Assembly (NCBI RefSeq): GCF_000315365.1 | Contig: NZ_CAOS01000003.1 | Location: 186,001-250,000 of the forward strand | Reading direction: 5' to 3' | DNA from: Desulforamulus hydrothermalis Lam5 = DSM 18033 | GTDB lineage: Bacteria > Bacillota > Desulfotomaculia > Desulfotomaculales > Desulfotomaculaceae | Length of the DNA: 64,000 nucleotides | In this document: positions 41,621 through 50,491 of the stretch, in pieces | Position numbering within the stretch: the stretch's first letter is position 1 | Layout: each line of letters starts with the position of its first letter | Position numbers and translations under genes: made by a program | The notes under the pieces: generated by a model | What the model was told of the DNA's origin: nothing | The model's input: the letters and a program-made list of their open reading frames with translations, nothing else | Databases searched by the model: none

Positions 41621-43088
41621 ACTTGCTGCTGACAGTAACTTTGTTTTCTTGTACGGTTACCTGCAGCCCCAGGTACATCAGGTCTTTTGCCGAAATATAA
41701 ACTGTGTTGTTCTTTTCCCTTAGCGGGAGGTGAAGTTGTTTAGTTAACCCATTTAACAGGCTGTTGGTTTTCTTTGTAGGCAACAGCCAAACTTGCTGCT
41801 TGCCGGTCACCTTAACAGTTTGGGACCGGCCGTCGTATGCTACTTGGTAACCCAGGGCCTCCAGGGTAAAACGCAGGGGTACCATAGCTGACCCCTGTTC
41901 CTTTAACAATCCGCCGGGTACAGGGATTATTTCATCATTGACAACAGCTTTAGCCTGGCCGGCGGTAAATTGAATCACTTGCTTAGTTGGATGCAGCAGC
42001 TGTTTAGCAATAGATAACTGCAGTTCCGGTATGGTAACACAATGATCCGGCTGTAAACCGCTGCCGTCAATATAACGCCCACGGGGTGTGGTATAATATG
42101 CGGTGGTTAATTTCAAAGCACCGCCATTGCTAAGCGGGATAATATCCTGAACAGTGCCTTTACCGTAGGTAGGAGTTCCCACCAGAACGGCTGTTTGGTA
42201 GTCCTGCAGGGCACCGGCCAAGATTTCTGCTGCACTGGCAGTTTGTTCATTCACCAGCACCACCAGCGGCATCTCCTCAATCAGAGAATCAAGTTCGGTA
42301 ATAAAGGCGTCCCTGTGTTTTGCCCGGTCCACTGTAACAAAAACTGTTTTATCCTTACCCAGCAGGTAAGACGCAATTTCTGCCGCTGCATCTACATAAC
42401 CGCCGCCGTTGTTGCGCAGGTCAATAATTAACGAGCGGCTGCCTGACTGCTGCAATTTTATTAACGCCTCAGCAAATTCGGCACCGGTTTCCATACCAAA
42501 ACTTTCTATAGCAAGATAGCCAATACCATGGGACAGCATTTCAGAACGAACCGTGGGAAGGTTTACGGTATTTCTGGTAATGCTGACAGTTATCTCCGAC
42601 TGCCCGTCCCTTTTTACCGTCAGGTTAACATGGGTGCCTTTTTCCCCCCGCAACATTGAAACTATGTCATATATTTCCTTGCCTGCCACATCCTGACCGT
42701 CCACCGCCAGGATAACATCCCCCTTTTGCAGGCCGGCCGCCTCGGCCGGCGTACCCGTTAGCACCCGGACAATACAGGGATACTGATCCTTTATTTCCAG
42801 TTCGGCGCCAATGCCCTCAAAATCGCCGTTTAATTCATCGCTGAAATGTTCCAGCTCGCCGGGCGGGAAATATACCGTATAGGGGTCCTCCAGTTGTTCC
42901 AGCATACCTTTAATACCGGCCTTGGTTAATTGGTCAATATCCGTCTGTTTAAGGTGGTAGCGACTGATATAGCCAAAAACCTCGCCAATGGTCGAAGCCC
43001 CCGCCAACGCCTTATCTTCTTCGGCATAGGCAGGCACAGACCAGATAAAGCAAAACAAAATCATGGCTAGGATATACCTTCTAAACAA
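41619..43088 (-). CDS. ctpA: S41 carboxyl-terminal processing peptidase with C-terminal stalk domain
   Basis: 489 residues. Signal peptide (YILAMILFCFIWSVPAYA), N-terminal helical region, PDZ domain (GIGAELEIKDQYPCIVRVLT), then the S41 core with the Ser of NEQTASAAEILAGAL and the Lys of PTYGKGTVQ forming the catalytic dyad. After the protease a copper-amine-oxidase N-like stalk repeat (GSAMVPLRFTLEALGYQVAY) is added, unusual relative to the basic CtpA. The TTG start at 43088 follows GAGGTGATC. It cleaves the C-termini of envelope proteins outside the membrane. Confidence 0.93.
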   Translation of the reverse strand: MFRRYILAMILFCFIWSVPAYAEEDKALAGASTIGEVFGYISRYHLKQTDIDQLTKAGIKGMLEQLEDPYTVYFPPGELEHFSDELNGDFEGIGAELEIKDQYPCIVRVLTGTPAEAAGLQKGDVILAVDGQDVAGKEIYDIVSMLRGEKGTHVNLTVKRDGQSEITVSITRNTVNLPTVRSEMLSHGIGYLAIESFGMETGAEFAEALIKLQQSGSRSLIIDLRNNGGGYVDAAAEIASYLLGKDKTVFVTVDRAKHRDAFITELDSLIEEMPLVVLVNEQTASAAEILAGALQDYQTAVLVGTPTYGKGTVQDIIPLSNGGALKLTTAYYTTPRGRYIDGSGLQPDHCVTIPELQLSIAKQLLHPTKQVIQFTAGQAKAVVNDEIIPVPGGLLKEQGSAMVPLRFTLEALGYQVAYDGRSQTVKVTGKQQVWLLPTKKTNSLLNGLTKQLHLPLREKNNTVYISAKDLMYLGLQVTVQENKVTVSSK

Positions 43089-43249
43089 TTGATCACCTCA
43101 TAACTATATGATTTCACCTTATTAAATTTCGCTGGTTCTTAATAAAGTCCTGCCTGGGTGTTCTCTTGAGGTTTATTTTCAAGACCTGAAGGTATTTTGC
43201 AGCGGGCTGCTGAAAATACTAATGATGCTAAATAAGGAAGGTGCTTGAC

Positions 43250-45904
43250 TTGTCCCTTGATACATTAATTGTAGTTGACGGCAACAGCTTAATACACAGG
43301 GCTTTTCATGCCATCCCCCTGCTGTCCAACAGTCAAGGGGTGGTTACCAACGCTGTCTATGGCTTTACCAACATGATGCTGAAAATCCTGAAAGAACAGG
43401 CACCCGGCCTGGTGGCCGTAGCCTTTGACAAAGGCAAAATAACCTTTCGCCATCAGGTTTATGCCGATTATAAAGGTACCCGGAAAGCTACGCCGGAGGA
43501 ACTGCGGCCACAGTTCATACTGGCCAAAGAAATTCTTAAGGCTATGCGCATTGCCTATTTTGAAATGGAAGGATATGAAGCAGACGACTTAATCGGCACC
43601 ATTGTTAACCAGGCTGAAGCCACCGGGCTAAACGTATTAATCCTGACCGGCGACAGGGATGCCCTGCAGCTGGTATCACCCAAAACCAAAGTAATACTAA
43701 CTAAAAAAGGCATTACCGAAACAGAGCTGTTCGACGAAGGTAAAGTTTGGGATAAGTTTGGTGTAACCCCCGGCCAAATTGTTGACCTGAAAGGCTTGCA
43801 GGGGGATCCCTCAGATAATATCCCCGGCGTACCGGGCGTCGGTGAAAAAACCGCCGTCGCCTTACTGAAAGAATACGGCTCGGTGGAAAATATTTTGGCC
43901 AACCTGCCGCACCTCTCCCCCAGATACCGCAAGCTGCTGCAGGGTAAAGAGGAACAAGCCCTGCTTTCAAAAAAACTGGCCACCATCATGCGGGACGCAC
44001 CTATGGCTCTGGATCTTTCCCAGTGCTCCTGGCGGGGGCCGGATCAGCAAAAACTTTTAGAAATCTTTAAAGAGCTGGAATTTAAAAGTTTAATTAAACA
44101 GCTGACACGCCAACCGGCAACCGCCCGGCCGGCTGACACAGCCAGGGATAATACGGCTGCTCTGCCGCCCCTGGACACCTATCAAGCAGGTTGGCAAACT
44201 GTGGCCGACCAGGCAGGCTGGGATGAAATATTGGTGCAAACCAGCTATGCCGGCCGGGTGGCTCTTGTGCTGGAAGGGGATCGGCACCAAGGCATTAAGG
44301 CCATCTGTTTGGCTGTGCCAAACCGGGATGTCTGCCGGCTGCCTGTACAAAGGACGGATAATCCTGCCGGTGGCAGTTTAAATATATTGAAAGCTGTTTG
44401 CGAAAATGCCGCCATAAAAAAATATTTTCACGATGCCAAGGCTGCCATCTGGCTGCTGCATCACCACGGCATTAAATTACAGAATCTGGCCTTTGACACC
44501 ATGGTGGCAGCCTATCTGCTCAACCCCGCTGAAACACAGTATGATTTGCCGGATATTGCTCTGGAGCATCTCGGTATGGTTTTACCATCGGAAGGTGAAG
44601 CTGCTCTGGCAACCCGGGCGGAGGCTGTCCTTCGCCTTGTGGATGTCTTATGGCAAAAACTGGCCCAGCGGGAAGTAGACCGGCTTTTTGCCGAAGTGGA
44701 GTTGCCCCTGGTCAGTATTCTGGCGGAAATGGAAATAGCCGGGGTGGCGGTAGATAAGCAGGGGCTTAAGGAGCTGTCGGACGAACTGCACCACAATATA
44801 GAAAACCTGGCCGCTAAAATTTATGAACTGGCTGGCGAACACTTTAATATTAACTCCCCCAAACAATTGGGGCACATTTTGTTCGAAAAGTTAAAACTGC
44901 CGGTATACAAAAAAACTCGTACCGGTTACTCTACAGATGCGGAAGTGCTGGAAAAACTGGCCGCCGAACATGAGATGGTTGACCTGTTGTTACAGTACCG
45001 CCAGCTGGCCAAATTAAAGTCCACTTATGCGGACGGGCTGGCAGCACTGGTGAACCGGCAAACCGGGTGTTTGCACTCCACCTTTCACCAAACAGTTACC
45101 GCCACCGGCCGGTTATCCAGCGCTGAACCAAATTTACAAAACATTCCCATCCGATTAGCCTCCGGCCGGCGTATTCGTAAAGTTTTTATTCCCCGGCAGC
45201 AAGGCAACCTGATTTTAACGGCAGATTACTCACAAATTGAGCTGCGGATTCTTGCTCATATGTCCCAGGACAAGAATTTTCTGGAAGCTTTTCAACAAGG
45301 GCAGGATATTCATACCCGCACCGCCGCCGAAGTCTTTGGTGTATCACTGGATCAGGTTACGCCGGACATGCGCAGCCGCGCCAAGGCAGTTAATTTTGGT
45401 ATTGTTTACGGCATCAGCGATTTTGGCCTGGCCCGGGACCTCAAAGTCAGCCGTCAGGAAGCAAAACAGTATATAGAAAGTTATTTTGCCCGCTGCCCCG
45501 GCGTTCGGCGGTATATTGACCGGGTCATCAAAGAAGCCAGAGAGCGGGGCTATGTTACCACCCTTCTCAACCGCCGTCGTTACCTGCCGGAGTTGTTCAG
45601 TAAAAACTTTAACATTCGCAACTTTGGCGAACGGGCAGCTGTAAATACCCCGATTCAAGGCAGCGCAGCTGATATCATTAAGCTGGCCATGGTCAAAATA
45701 AACCAAGCGCTTAAAAAAGGTAACTTCACTGCTCAAATGGTACTGCAGGTACATGACGAACTTATTTTTGACGCCCCGGCCGCGGAAATTGAACCACTTA
45801 TTGTGCTGGTACGGGATTGTATGGAAAATGCCTTGCCCTTAGACGTTCCCTTAATGGTAGACATTAAATTAGGAACCAACTGGTATGATACAAAACCCAT
45901 TTAA
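43250..45904 (+). CDS. polA: DNA polymerase I
   Basis: 884 residues. N-terminal 5'-3' exonuclease (LIVVDGNSLIHRAFHAIPLL, GYEADDLIGTIV, GDRDALQLVSP, LKGLQGDPSDNIPGVPGVGE). The central 3'-5' exonuclease-like domain has lost the first acidic motif (VALVLEGDR replaces the usual D-x-E) and is probably inactive. The polymerase domain has motif A DYSQIELRILAH, motif B RSRAKAVNFGIVYGIS and motif C QVHDELIFD. TTG at 43250 has AAGGAAGGTG upstream; GTG three codons earlier overlaps it. It is the first gene of polA-mutM-ytaF-coaE-lytic transglycosylase. Confidence 0.96.
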   Translation: MSLDTLIVVDGNSLIHRAFHAIPLLSNSQGVVTNAVYGFTNMMLKILKEQAPGLVAVAFDKGKITFRHQVYADYKGTRKATPEELRPQFILAKEILKAMRIAYFEMEGYEADDLIGTIVNQAEATGLNVLILTGDRDALQLVSPKTKVILTKKGITETELFDEGKVWDKFGVTPGQIVDLKGLQGDPSDNIPGVPGVGEKTAVALLKEYGSVENILANLPHLSPRYRKLLQGKEEQALLSKKLATIMRDAPMALDLSQCSWRGPDQQKLLEIFKELEFKSLIKQLTRQPATARPADTARDNTAALPPLDTYQAGWQTVADQAGWDEILVQTSYAGRVALVLEGDRHQGIKAICLAVPNRDVCRLPVQRTDNPAGGSLNILKAVCENAAIKKYFHDAKAAIWLLHHHGIKLQNLAFDTMVAAYLLNPAETQYDLPDIALEHLGMVLPSEGEAALATRAEAVLRLVDVLWQKLAQREVDRLFAEVELPLVSILAEMEIAGVAVDKQGLKELSDELHHNIENLAAKIYELAGEHFNINSPKQLGHILFEKLKLPVYKKTRTGYSTDAEVLEKLAAEHEMVDLLLQYRQLAKLKSTYADGLAALVNRQTGCLHSTFHQTVTATGRLSSAEPNLQNIPIRLASGRRIRKVFIPRQQGNLILTADYSQIELRILAHMSQDKNFLEAFQQGQDIHTRTAAEVFGVSLDQVTPDMRSRAKAVNFGIVYGISDFGLARDLKVSRQEAKQYIESYFARCPGVRRYIDRVIKEARERGYVTTLLNRRRYLPELFSKNFNIRNFGERAAVNTPIQGSAADIIKLAMVKINQALKKGNFTAQMVLQVHDELIFDAPAAEIEPLIVLVRDCMENALPLDVPLMVDIKLGTNWYDTKPI

Positions 45905-45931
45905 TCACTGTCCTACGGAGGTGTGCACCGG

Positions 45932-46765
45932 TTGCCCGAACTGCCTGAGGTGGAAACCGTAGTTCGTACTTTGGAAGAAAAACTTTGCGGCCTTGTAATA
46001 ACAGATGTAGAGTTGTTTAAACCAGAAGTAATACGGTTTCCTAAACCTGATCAATTTATCGAGCAAATTACCGGCAAACAATTTCAAAAAAAGCTGGGCC
46101 GCCGCGGCAAGTACCTATTGCTCCATTTGAGCGACCATCTTACTCTGGTGGTACACCTGCGGATGACCGGCCGGCTGGTTTATTGCGAAGCAGATCAGCC
46201 GCTGATTAAACATACCCATGTAATTTTCCGACTTTCCAACGGTAAGCATTTAAGGTTTGCAGATACCCGCCGCTTCGGACGCCTGCTGTTGACAAGCACC
46301 GAGGAAGTTTACGGGCTGCCCGGCATACGTGATTTAGGCCCGGAACCATTGGATCAGGAATTTACCAGGGAATTTTTTAAAAAAGAATTGCGGCGGCGGC
46401 GCAGCCGCATCAAACCCTTGCTGCTGGATCAATGCTTCATGGCCGGCCTGGGCAATATTTATGCCGACGAAGCCCTGTTCCGTGCCAAAATTCACCCGGA
46501 ACGCCTGGCGCCTGAATTAAGCAGCCGGGAAGTTGCGAACCTGCACAGGGCCATAGTGGAAGTGATTGCATCCGGCATTGAACACCGGGGAACTTCTTTC
46601 CGTGATTATGTGGACGGCGAAGGCCAAGCCGGCAGTTATCAGCACCATCTTAAGGTTTATAACCGGGCCGGGCTGCCCTGTTCTCGTTGCGGCAAACCCA
46701 TTGAGCGCATCAAGGTGGCCGGCCGCAGTTCCTACTATTGTCCCGCCTGTCAAAAACCAAAATAG
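45932..46765 (+). CDS. mutM: Formamidopyrimidine-DNA glycosylase
   Basis: 277 residues. It must start at TTG 45932 so that Pro becomes residue 2: PELPEVETVVRTL gives the catalytic Pro and Glu. A longer start would hide the Pro nucleophile. GGAGGTG precedes at good spacing. Other landmarks are HLRMTGRLVY, DTRRFGRLLL, GNIYADEALFRAKIHP and a C-terminal zinc finger (CSRCGKPIERI then YYCPACQ). It excises 8-oxoguanine. It lies 27 bases after polA. Confidence 0.96.
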   Translation: MPELPEVETVVRTLEEKLCGLVITDVELFKPEVIRFPKPDQFIEQITGKQFQKKLGRRGKYLLLHLSDHLTLVVHLRMTGRLVYCEADQPLIKHTHVIFRLSNGKHLRFADTRRFGRLLLTSTEEVYGLPGIRDLGPEPLDQEFTREFFKKELRRRRSRIKPLLLDQCFMAGLGNIYADEALFRAKIHPERLAPELSSREVANLHRAIVEVIASGIEHRGTSFRDYVDGEGQAGSYQHHLKVYNRAGLPCSRCGKPIERIKVAGRSSYYCPACQKPK

Positions 46766-46832
46766 TGGAAAGCACCTCCGTGTCGCTTCCCTCATAGACT
46801 ATAGATGAAAAATGTCTATGGGAGGGAAAGAC

Positions 46833-47465
46833 ATGGAATTATTGACGTTAATTGCCTTTGCCCTGGCCTTAAACATGGATGCTCTGGGTACCGGCGTGGC
46901 TTACGGGCTGCGCCAAATTCGCATCCCGCTGCCATCCCTGTTAATCATTAGCGGCATGTCAGTCTTAACTATACTGTTTTCCATGACTGCCGGCCGTCTG
47001 GTAGCACAATTAATTTCACCGGCCTTTGCCCACCGGCTGGGAGGCATTCTTTTACTGCTGGTGGGTATTTGGATTTTTGTACAATCCTTGCGAGAGACCC
47101 GGCCGGAAGAAACCTTGGCTGAACAAACCGTTATGCAAATCAGAATTAAATCCCTGGGGCTGGTTATTCAAGTGCTGCGCGAACCTGTCAGGGCCGACCT
47201 GGACCGGTCGGGTATCATTTCTGCCCGGGAGGCCCTGCTGCTGGGTGCTGCCCTGGCCATGGACGCCTTTGGCGCCGGTTTTGCTGTTTCAATGTTTGGT
47301 TTTAGCCCGCTGCTAACCGCTGCTGTAGTGGGTATCGGGCATATTATTCTTACCTATGCAGGTCTGCTGCTGGGCCGCTCATTTGCCTGTACCGGTTTAG
47401 GACAGCGGATTGCCCTGCTGCCAGGCTGTATATTGATTGCCATGGGGATTTTTAAAATACGTTAA
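46833..47465 (+). CDS. ytaF: Sporulation membrane protein YtaF (MntP-like fold)
   Basis: 210 residues, multi-spanning. Two repeats carry the Asp-containing helices LALNMDALGTGVAYGLRQI and LAMDAFGAGFAVSMFG, as in YtaF and the related Mn2+ exporter MntP. ATG at 46833 follows GGGAGGG. YtaF genes commonly sit beside mutM and coaE in endospore-forming clostridia. Transport of a divalent cation is plausible by family, unproven for YtaF. The 3' end extends slightly into the region upstream of coaE. Confidence 0.85.
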   Translation: MELLTLIAFALALNMDALGTGVAYGLRQIRIPLPSLLIISGMSVLTILFSMTAGRLVAQLISPAFAHRLGGILLLLVGIWIFVQSLRETRPEETLAEQTVMQIRIKSLGLVIQVLREPVRADLDRSGIISAREALLLGAALAMDAFGAGFAVSMFGFSPLLTAAVVGIGHIILTYAGLLLGRSFACTGLGQRIALLPGCILIAMGIFKIR

Positions 47466-47493
47466 CGACGCAGTAAAACAAGGAGTTGGCCTT

Positions 47494-48093
47494 ATGCTGA
47501 TCGGCTTAACAGGAAATATTGCCAGCGGCAAAAGTACTGTGGCAAAATACTTAAAAGAACTGGGCGCTCAGGTGATTGATGCCGACCAGGTGGCCCGGCA
47601 GGTGGTTTTACCTCACAGCCCGGCCCTAAAGGAGATCGTTAACTCCTTTGGACCGGGTATTTTGCATGAAGACGGAACCCTAAACCGTGCTAAACTGGCA
47701 TCTGTTATTTTCCAAGATGCGGCAGCCAAAGAAAAGCTGGAAAACATTCTGCATCCGCGCATTGCAGATGCAATTAACCGCCAAATAAGTTCTTTTAAAA
47801 AATCTCATCCCGGTGGCATACTGGTGCTGGAAGCGCCTTTATTGATTGAAGCCGGCTGGCACAAATCTGTAGATCAGGTGTGGCTGGTTACGGTAGATCC
47901 TCAGTTACAGCTGCAGCGCTTAATCTTAAGGGACAAGCTTACACCGGAGCAAGCCCGGCAAAGAATGGCCAGCCAGATGCCCCAGGAAGAAAAAAAGAAG
48001 TTTGCTCATGTAATTATCAACAATGCCGGTTCACCGTCAGACCTGCAAAGGCAAGTACAAGCCATCTGGCACTCTCTGCCCGCCGGTTATTGA
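47494..48093 (+). CDS. coaE: Dephospho-CoA kinase
   Basis: 199 residues. P-loop GLTGNIASGKSTVAKYL, then VIDADQVARQVV, LENILHPRI, LVLEAPLLIEAGW and RMASQMPQEEK. It catalyses the last step of coenzyme A synthesis. The ATG at 47494 has AAGGAG upstream and lies 28 bases after ytaF; the earlier in-frame start overlaps ytaF and is not used by the family. Confidence 0.96.
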   Translation: MLIGLTGNIASGKSTVAKYLKELGAQVIDADQVARQVVLPHSPALKEIVNSFGPGILHEDGTLNRAKLASVIFQDAAAKEKLENILHPRIADAINRQISSFKKSHPGGILVLEAPLLIEAGWHKSVDQVWLVTVDPQLQLQRLILRDKLTPEQARQRMASQMPQEEKKKFAHVIINNAGSPSDLQRQVQAIWHSLPAGY

Positions 48094-48129
48094 ATGTTGG
48101 TAAAACTTTAAGAAGCAGGAGTGGTACCC

Positions 48130-48771
48130 TTGTCGTTTCACCACAAACCCAAGCGAAATGTTAAAATAAATCTCCTGCTGCTGCTGGCTTTGCTGTTGCT
48201 TTGGTTCAATCACCGGGATATAGGTCGCCGGTGGTATCCGCTGCAGCATCAGGAAGTGATTTACCACTATGCGGCAGCTAATAAGTTAGATCCCCTCCTG
48301 GTAGCAGCAGTTATTAAAACCGAAAGTAATTTTAACGCCCGAGCCACCTCACCCAAAGGAGCCAGGGGGCTAATGCAAATTATGCCGGACACTGCCAATT
48401 GGATTTCCCAGCAAATTGGGGGCGGTCCGGTAGCCCCGGACAAATTATATAATCCTGAAATTAATATCAGTTTAGGTACCTGGTATCTGGCAGACTTACT
48501 GGATGAATTTAACGGTGACCTGGTACTGGCCACCGCTGCCTATAACGCCGGCCGGGGCAATGTGAGAAGCTGGCTGAACGAACAGCACTGGACAGGTGAA
48601 CACAAAACCATAGACCAGATTCCCTTTTGGGAAACCAGGCAGTACATCCGACGGGTGCTTTGGAATTACAAGGTTTATAACTATTTATACGGCGGCGGTA
48701 ACAAACCGTTGTATAACACACAATCCCCGTCTCACCGGACGGGGATTGGTTTTGCCTTTGCAATAACTTAA
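48130..48771 (+). CDS. Membrane-anchored lytic transglycosylase (SLT domain)
   Basis: 213 residues. A basic N-terminus and one transmembrane anchor (INLLLLLALLLLWFNHRD) precede an SLT domain with the catalytic Glu in AVIKTESNFNARATSPKGA and RGLMQIMPDTANWI, then AAYNAGRGNVRSWL. It cuts peptidoglycan to 1,6-anhydro products. TTG at 48130 sits behind GCAGGAG; the GTG three codons earlier overlaps that site. The last twenty codons contain a terminator-like hairpin, so the C-terminal end may be a recent change. Confidence 0.9.
   Translation: MSFHHKPKRNVKINLLLLLALLLLWFNHRDIGRRWYPLQHQEVIYHYAAANKLDPLLVAAVIKTESNFNARATSPKGARGLMQIMPDTANWISQQIGGGPVAPDKLYNPEINISLGTWYLADLLDEFNGDLVLATAAYNAGRGNVRSWLNEQHWTGEHKTIDQIPFWETRQYIRRVLWNYKVYNYLYGGGNKPLYNTQSPSHRTGIGFAFAIT
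48722..48747 (+). terminator. Terminator hairpin inside the 3' end of the transglycosylase gene
   Basis: Perfect 10-bp stem AATCCCCGTC/GACGGGGATT followed by GGTTTTGCCTTT, about 20 bases before the stop codon. It is the only strong candidate terminator for the polA operon. Confidence 0.6.
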
Positions 48772-48787
48772 TAACCTAGGTGCCAGG

Positions 48788-49360
48788 CTATCCCAGGCTA
48801 TCTTTGGCAACGATGCCGTACAAAAAGGTATGCATAATTGTTTTAAAGGCTTCTTCGGGGGTCAGGTTGTTTTCCAAAATGAAGGTCGGGTTCACCACAG
48901 CCCGAACGGCGGCCAGCAGGGAGGCGGTAACAATGGTGGGGTTCATTTCTTTAAAATAACCCTCTTTGCTGCCTTCCACCATAATTTGAGCCAGATATTT
49001 GATTTTCTCCCCCCTGAACTTTTCCACCCTTTCCCACATCTCCGGGTAATGTCTTTGCAAATCGCCCATAATCCTGGGGTTAAATGAGCGTAATTTTTCC
49101 GATAAAAATTTAACAAATCCGGTAATCTTTTCAATGGGGTTCTCCGAACTGCCCAGAATCTCCAGAACTCCCCTTTCGATCTCCAGCATGGTCATCTGTA
49201 AAACGGCCTCGATGATCTCCTCTTTGCTCTTAAAATACCGGTAGATGGTTCGTTTACTCATATTATTACGGGCGGCCAGTTCGTCTACAGTGGCTCCGTA
49301 AAAGCCCCTTTCTTCGGACAACTTCTTAAAACACAAAACAATTCTCTCCCGGGTAGCCAC
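48788..49360 (-). CDS. TetR family transcriptional regulator
   Basis: 190 residues. N-terminal helix-turn-helix GATVDELAARNNMSKRTIYR with YFKSKEEIIEAVL, then a helical ligand domain. GTG at 49360 follows AGGTGGTGAT. It lies 21 bases downstream of the ABC permease in the same direction, as the last gene of the exporter operon, so it probably represses that operon and responds to an exported compound. It resembles the CecR/YbhGFSR arrangement of E. coli in gene content. Confidence 0.88.
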   Translation of the reverse strand: MATRERIVLCFKKLSEERGFYGATVDELAARNNMSKRTIYRYFKSKEEIIEAVLQMTMLEIERGVLEILGSSENPIEKITGFVKFLSEKLRSFNPRIMGDLQRHYPEMWERVEKFRGEKIKYLAQIMVEGSKEGYFKEMNPTIVTASLLAAVRAVVNPTFILENNLTPEEAFKTIMHTFLYGIVAKDSLG

Positions 49361-49381
49361 TTTATCACCACCTGTATAAGA

Positions 49382-50491
49382 CTAAGCAATCTTTTTCTTA
49401 AACTTGGCAATACTGAGCACCATCAGTACCACCGTAAACACCAGCAAGGCCGTCACCTGCGGCAGGAGATAAGAAAAGCCGATGCCCTTCAATACGATGC
49501 CCCGGATGATAGTGAGATAGAAGGTTAAGGGGATCAAATTGCTCAAGTACTGTACAACCGGCGGCATGGCATCCCTGGGGAACATAAAACCGGACAACAA
49601 AATGCTGGGCAGCAGGATGAAAAAGGACATCTGCATGGCCTGCATCTGCGTTTTGGCCAGGTTGGAAATCAAGACCCCCAGGCCCAGTGAAGCGGTTATA
49701 AAGAATAAGGTCAACAGGTACAGCTGCAGCAGGCTGCCGCGGATAGGTACCCCGAACACGATGGTCCCCACCAGCAGGGCCACCGTAATCTGCACATAAC
49801 CCAGAGCAATGTAGGGGATGATCTTACCGATCATTAGTTCATATGATTTAATGGGAGTTACGATTAACTGTTCCAGTGTTCCCCGCTCCCTCTCCCTGAC
49901 GATCCCCATGGAAGTCATCATCACCATGGTCATGGTGACAATAATCCCCAAAATGGCCGGAACCATGTAATAGGCGGTAATGCCGTCCGGATTATACCAA
50001 GGACGCACCCGTATATCATAAGGCGGGGTGATAGCGCCGGTCTTCTGGACGATAACCTTTTGTGCCTTTAAAAGTCCTATGGCATTGGCGGTGGCGACGG
50101 CGGAATTGGAAACCATGCTGTCGGTGGCATCAACCAGGACTTGCACCGGCGCTGTCTCCCCCTTCCTGACGCTTACGGCAAAATCAGGCGGGAAAATAAT
50201 CCCTACTTTAACGGCACCTTTATCAATCATACGGGTTACATCATCATAACTTCCTGCCACTTCGGTAATATCAAAGTAGCCCGATGCCGTAAAAGACTCC
50301 AGCAGTTCGCGGCTTTCAGCAGACAGGGATTGATCAAACACCACCGTGGGAATATGCTTAACCTCTGTTTGGATGGCAAAACCAAACAGCAGCAGTTGCA
50401 CCAGAGGCAGCATAAAGACCAGTCCGATGGTCAGCCTGTCTCTTTTCATTTGCAGGAACTCTTTATGGAGCACAGATAATATCCTGCTCAC
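49382..50491 (-). CDS. ABC-2 type exporter permease
   Basis: 369 residues. N-terminal helix after RILSVLHKEFLQMKRDR, a large extracytoplasmic domain (about residues 40-170), then five hydrophobic helices. The ABC-2 signature region MTSMGIVRERERGTLEQLIV is present, and GFMFPRDAMPPVVQYLSNLIPL. It resembles YbhR/YbhS. Only one permease gene is present, so a homodimer is likely. GTG at 50491 overlaps the preceding ATPase by 29 bases behind GGAGGG. Confidence 0.9.
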   Translation of the reverse strand: MSRILSVLHKEFLQMKRDRLTIGLVFMLPLVQLLLFGFAIQTEVKHIPTVVFDQSLSAESRELLESFTASGYFDITEVAGSYDDVTRMIDKGAVKVGIIFPPDFAVSVRKGETAPVQVLVDATDSMVSNSAVATANAIGLLKAQKVIVQKTGAITPPYDIRVRPWYNPDGITAYYMVPAILGIIVTMTMVMMTSMGIVRERERGTLEQLIVTPIKSYELMIGKIIPYIALGYVQITVALLVGTIVFGVPIRGSLLQLYLLTLFFITASLGLGVLISNLAKTQMQAMQMSFFILLPSILLSGFMFPRDAMPPVVQYLSNLIPLTFYLTIIRGIVLKGIGFSYLLPQVTALLVFTVVLMVLSIAKFKKKIA

